The translations under genes and the position numbers were made by a program. From Polyrhizophydium stewartii (lineage: Eukaryota > Chytridiomycota > Chytridiomycetes > Rhizophydiales), in NCBI GenBank assembly GCA_027604665.1, contig JADGIZ010000585.1:1-11456 (forward strand): a DNA stretch of 11,456 nt, read 5' to 3'. Of this stretch, positions 9,201-11,456 are shown one piece after another; the first letter of the stretch is position 1; every line of letters starts with the position of its first letter. A model generated the notes under the pieces. That model did not search any database. It saw only the letters and a list, made by a program, of their open reading frames with translations, and had not been told where the DNA came from.

Positions 9201-10122
9201 CAGCGGCGACGGCTGCATGGAGGCGGCCAGCTGCAGCGGCCCGCTCCTGCAGCATGCTCGCCGTGCTCTGCTGGCGAGAACGCACGCACCTCTCCTGGCG
9301 AAGCGAGTACTCGAGCATCTTGACTCGGCGCAAGAGATCGGATTTGAGGTGCTCGAGGGCCTGGCGCTCGCCTTCGAGGAAGGCGACCTTGGCCTGCGTT
9401 CGTGCGAGGAGTCCGGCGGGCATGCCGCGCGGCGGTGGCGGCGGGCGCACGCCAGCGTCGGCGCCGGCGGCGGTGTGTTGTCGACAGCAGCCAAAGTCAG
9501 CGCGCTGAAGGTCGGCGCCACCGCGACCGAGGCAAGCAGGCCCGTGCGGGGGGCGCAGACGGGCAGAGGGGAGCTGCACGGCTGCACCGGCCGGCATCGG
9601 CATGCGGCGCGCGTGGGTCCTGCGTGCCAGCGGCGGGCCGGCGGCGGGCGGACGGCGAGCGTCCGCAAGCCGGGGGCACTGCTGCCGGCCTGCAAAGGTC
9701 GGACAGAGAGACGGAACAGCGGGCGGGGGTGGGGTACGCGGCGACGCAGGACCCGCGGCGCGCGGCGGGCGCAGGCGCACGCACGGCGGCCAGCACCGCG
9801 CGCCGCGCGCAGGCGGGAGCGCGGGCAGCGGCCGGGCAGACGGCGGCCGCGCGGGCGGGCGGGCGGCGCTTGCCTTGAGGTCGGCCCGGTCAATCTCCCA
9901 CATGTTCCGCTCGCGCTCGAACTTCCGCCACTCGGTCTGGAGGAAGTGCAGCACGCCCGGGAGCGAGTACTGCTGCAGCGCGCACGGGACGGATGGGTCG
10001 GCCGCTTGCTTCTGCTGCTGCTCGTTCTGCTGCTGCTGCTCGTTCTGCTGCTGCTGCTGCGGGTCTTGCTGCTGCCCGTTTTGCGGCTGCCCTTGCGGCT
10101 GCCCCGTCTGCGCGCTCGACAT
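6293..10122 (-). CDS. Striatin, regulatory subunit of PP2A in the STRIPAK complex
   Basis: Twelve exons: 10122-9874, 9393-9290, 9152-8781, 8662-8341, 8219-8133, 8065-7999, 7927-7813, 7731-7624, 7543-7380, 7282-6926, 6853-6746, 6657-6293. They total 806 codons including the stop, close to animal striatins of about 780. Residues 1-40 are Gln-rich; 52-118 carry the striatin signature (SLPGVLHFLQTEW, AFLEGERQALEHLKSDLLRR, VKMLEYSLRQER), the coiled coil that in known striatins oligomerises and binds the PP2A scaffold. GYGNLRSRELLKSYLKEA follows, as in the family. Residues about 440-770 hold seven WD40 repeats with striatin features (SAHEDSTIRFYD, AAHTDAVTSID, SGGADALCRLYQ), then a 35-residue tail. 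The ATG is the first in frame, with A at -3. STRIPAK controls cell fusion, growth and MAPK/Hippo-type signalling in fungi and animals. The linker exons (8219-7813) are the least certain part. Confidence 0.93.
6854..6925 (-). other. Striatin intron 10 (72 nt), frame-neutral
   Basis: Donor GTGCGT, CTGACAC branch-like site, acceptor GGGCAG. The intron length is a multiple of three with no stop, so retention would insert 24 residues between the fourth and fifth WD40 repeats. I prefer splicing because all three signals match the other introns and the spliced linker (LDAPASGLSLDTQVNAVLCH) has the usual spacing before the SAHED repeat. Confidence 0.7.
8663..8780 (-). other. Striatin intron 3 (118 nt), GC-AG
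   Basis: Donor AAGAG|GCACGT, acceptor CCCGCAG with a TCTGACAC branch-like site just upstream. Only this GC donor gives the right phase to join RSRELLK to SYLKEADALL; the nearby GT (CAC|GTCCCG) would shift the frame out of the striatin reading. Confidence 0.8.
9153..9289 (-). other. Striatin intron 2 (137 nt)
   Basis: Donor GTGCGT after GAGAG, branch-like CCGCTGAC, acceptor TCCGCAG. It joins the phase-2 bases AG to G to give LRQERSKYLQLQ, matching the end of the striatin coil. Confidence 0.88.
9394..9873 (-). other. Striatin intron 1: 480 nt, GC-AG, no in-frame stop
   Basis: The donor is AAG|GCAAGC, the usual form of a GC donor, and the acceptor is ACGCAG. Removing it joins DLK to AKVAFLEG, exactly restoring the striatin coiled coil. 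A GCGCTGAC branch-like site lies near 9500-9510. At 480 nt it is over three times the other introns of the gene, is very GC-rich, and has no stop in the flanking frame. Confidence 0.88.
10008..10078 (-). repeat. CAG-rich tract coding glutamine runs in striatin
   Basis: The minus strand reads CAG blocks separated by AACGAG, giving Q5-NE-Q4-NE-Q3 and a preceding Q3. This lies before the conserved coil of striatin, in a part that varies in length between species. It is a tandem repeat of about 18 bp as well as of the triplet. Confidence 0.85.
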
Positions 10123-10318
10123 TCTTCTTTGCGCCGGCAAGCCGGGACGGGCACCAAACCTGTGTGCGGGTTGTGCCGGCCCGCGCCGCCGACGCTCGTC
10201 CTGGCCGTCGGGCCTCACAAGCTCGGCGCTCGTCGAGTGGGCTCACTCGTTCGGCGAGTGCAAACACGGTCCGAGTTTCATTCAAGATCCGACACGATGG
10301 CCGCATTGCTGGGACTGC
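10123..10318 (-). promoter_or_regulatory. Gap between FGH and striatin; probable striatin promoter
   Basis: A 196-bp gap follows the FGH stop and precedes the striatin ATG. No TATA or CCAAT word stands out. The only structure I see is three alternating copies of one hexamer: CGAGTG (10234-10239), CACTCG (10244-10249) and CGAGTG (10255-10260), able to form a stem with a five-base TTCGG loop. The gap must contain the FGH 3' UTR and the striatin start. Confidence 0.5.
10234..10260. repeat. Three alternating copies of CGAGTG/CACTCG
   Basis: CGAGTG, GGCT, CACTCG, TTCGG, CGAGTG in the plus strand. Either neighbouring pair can pair as a hairpin, so two alternative stems share the middle arm. It may be a paired binding site or chance in GC-rich DNA. 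Confidence 0.55.
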
Positions 10319-11456
10319 TCATGCGGTTAGATGCTTGTGGTGGAACTCGAGATGGTCGTCGACTGCGGCCGCGGTCAGCATCCATCGCCCACAACGCAGG
10401 CTGCACGTGCAATCGCGCCCGGGCAGCCAACTTACTAAACGTCTGGATGAACCAGTAGCTGTGGTCGTAGTCTTTGTGCAGGCGATACTCGAGATGCATG
10501 CGCGGGTTGGAGGCCGCCGCGGCGACAAGGTTGTCCGGCAGCAGCTGGCCGTTTTTGAGGAACGAGTCCTCGGCGCCTTGGTCGACAAGCACGGGCACCT
10601 CGGGGCCAGAGTAGCCGCGCGTGAGCTCGGTCGCGTCGTATGCCTTCCAGGCGTCCTTGTTGTCCGTCCCGAGGTATCCACCAAAGGCCTTGTGGCCCCA
10701 GGGGCAGTTGATCGGGTTCGCTGGCAGCCGCGAGCCTGGTCAGCCCAAGGGACGCTCGGGCCGCAGCACGGTGGCGGACGGGCTGAAGGTGCACTTACAG
10801 ATCGGCGCAAAGGCCGACACCGACTTGAACGTGCCCGGGTTGCGCAGCGCACACACGAGCGCGCCGTGGCCGCCCATGCTGTGGCCAAAGATGGACATGC
10901 GCAGCGGGTCGACGGGCAGCTGCGCCTGCAGCAGCGCAGGCAGCTCGCGCGTGATGTACGAGAACATCTGGTAGCGTGCCCACTTTGGCTCAGTCGCATC
11001 CTGAGCCATCGGGGTCGCCAGGAGCGTCAGCACATGCGGTCGGCGGACGCGGCGGCGGCGGGCGGGCGGCGACGTACGACGTAGAAGCCAGCGCCCGTGC
11101 CAAAGTCCCACGAGTCGTCCTCGCCGGCGATGCCCAGGCCGCGCGGGCTGGTGTCGGGGCACACCAGCACAAGGCCAAGGCGGGCGGCAGTGCGGACTGC
11201 GCACGCCTTGGTGATGAAGTTATCCTGGCGGGCAGCCGGGCGTCAGCGGGCGGCGGCAGCGGGCTGGCACGGGCCGGCGGCCACACCTCGTTGCAGGTCA
11301 GGCCGGACAGGAACAGCAGCGTGGGCAGGCGGGCGGCGGCGTCGACAGCGGCGTCCGATGGCCGCAGCGCGGCGCCGGCGGGCAGGAAGACCGAGAGCTT
11401 CATGTCGCAGCCGAGCAGCGGCGACGCGTGCGCGAGCCTGCGCAGGCGGCGGGCGG
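10319..11456 (-). CDS. S-formylglutathione hydrolase (esterase D family), 5' partial
   Basis: Exons 11456-11287, 11224-11078, 11000-10799, 10720-10436 and 10362-10319 give 281 residues in the window, near the family's usual 280-290. The enzyme (EC 3.1.2.12) hydrolyses S-formylglutathione to formate and glutathione in formaldehyde detoxification, usually in the cytosol. Family blocks appear in order: [43 protein letters not shown], the nucleophile elbow [30 protein letters not shown], acid-residue region [11 protein letters not shown], and [12 protein letters not shown] with the catalytic His, then [13 protein letters not shown] at the end. The Ser-Asp-His triad is complete. An ATG lies at 11403-11401, but homologous residues ([12 protein letters not shown]) continue upstream, so the true start is outside. 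A possible acceptor at 11438-11439 could begin this exon at 11437. It lies head-to-tail with striatin. Confidence 0.95.
10363..11286 (-). other. Four introns of the FGH gene
   Basis: Introns are 11286-11225 (62 nt), 11077-11001 (77), 10798-10721 (78) and 10435-10363 (73). Donors are GTGTGG, GTACGT, GTAAGT and GTAAGT; acceptors all end in CAG. The first two are phase 0 and the last two phase 1. The last one isolates a 44-nt terminal exon whose 14 codons complete the C-terminus; skipping its splice site would give an unrelated tail of about 40 residues. Confidence 0.9.

Noticed and set aside
10008..10078. Regular repeats considered as a CRISPR or satellite array
   Set aside because: They are CAG-type codon repeats inside a striatin exon, without spacers of unique sequence, and the genome is eukaryotic.
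8337..10157. Minus-strand open frame of 606 codons over the striatin 5' half
   Set aside because: It is in a different frame from the conserved striatin coil, runs through introns, begins at a non-ATG codon and is Arg/Ser/Pro-rich without recognisable domain.
8947..10458. Plus-strand open frame of 503 codons antisense to striatin
   Set aside because: It opens without support for a start context, has Arg/Ala/Gly/Leu-rich composition with no domain, and overlaps the striatin exons and GC-rich intron; long antisense frames are expected where GC is high and stops are rare.

Overview
The window is a GC-rich piece of a compact nuclear eukaryotic genome, most likely a fungus. A zoosporic (chytrid-like) or other early-diverging lineage is a guess I cannot confirm without a search. 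The basis is protein-coding genes broken by short spliceosomal introns (62-155 nt, one of 480 nt) with GTRNGY-type donors, CTGAC/CTCAC-like branch sites and YAG acceptors, small intergenic gaps, and gene content that fits fungi. No bacterial operon signals, rRNA, tRNA, CRISPR array or mobile element was seen.

Layout. (1) 1-2762, plus strand: 3' part of a gene for a large coiled-coil plus disordered protein, entering from outside the window through a poly-C intron end. (2) 2763-2927: a 165-bp intergenic gap that must hold both the end of gene 1 and the promoter of gene 2; it is dense in palindromes and promoter-like words. (3) 2928-5272, plus strand: a type II single-pass membrane protein with a long disordered N-terminus and an LEA_2-like lumenal/extracellular domain. 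(4) 5273-6292: about 1 kb convergent intergenic DNA, CU-rich in the sense direction of both flanking genes, with GT and CA runs. (5) 6293-10122, minus strand: a complete striatin gene (12 exons, 805 codons in my model), the regulatory subunit of the STRIPAK PP2A complex; two of its introns have GC donors. (6) 10123-10318: a 196-bp gap. (7) 10319-11456, minus strand: S-formylglutathione hydrolase (esterase D family), lacking only the extreme N-terminus, which lies beyond the window edge.

The two plus-strand genes run head-to-tail, the two minus-strand genes run head-to-tail, and the pairs converge. I see no functional pathway linking the four: formaldehyde detoxification (FGH), phosphatase signalling (striatin), a membrane protein of unknown role and an uncharacterised coiled-coil protein. 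This looks like ordinary housekeeping/accessory fungal DNA; the points of interest are gene structure (GC-AG introns, stop-free introns), the packed 165-bp gap and two poorly described proteins, not a new defence or mobile system.
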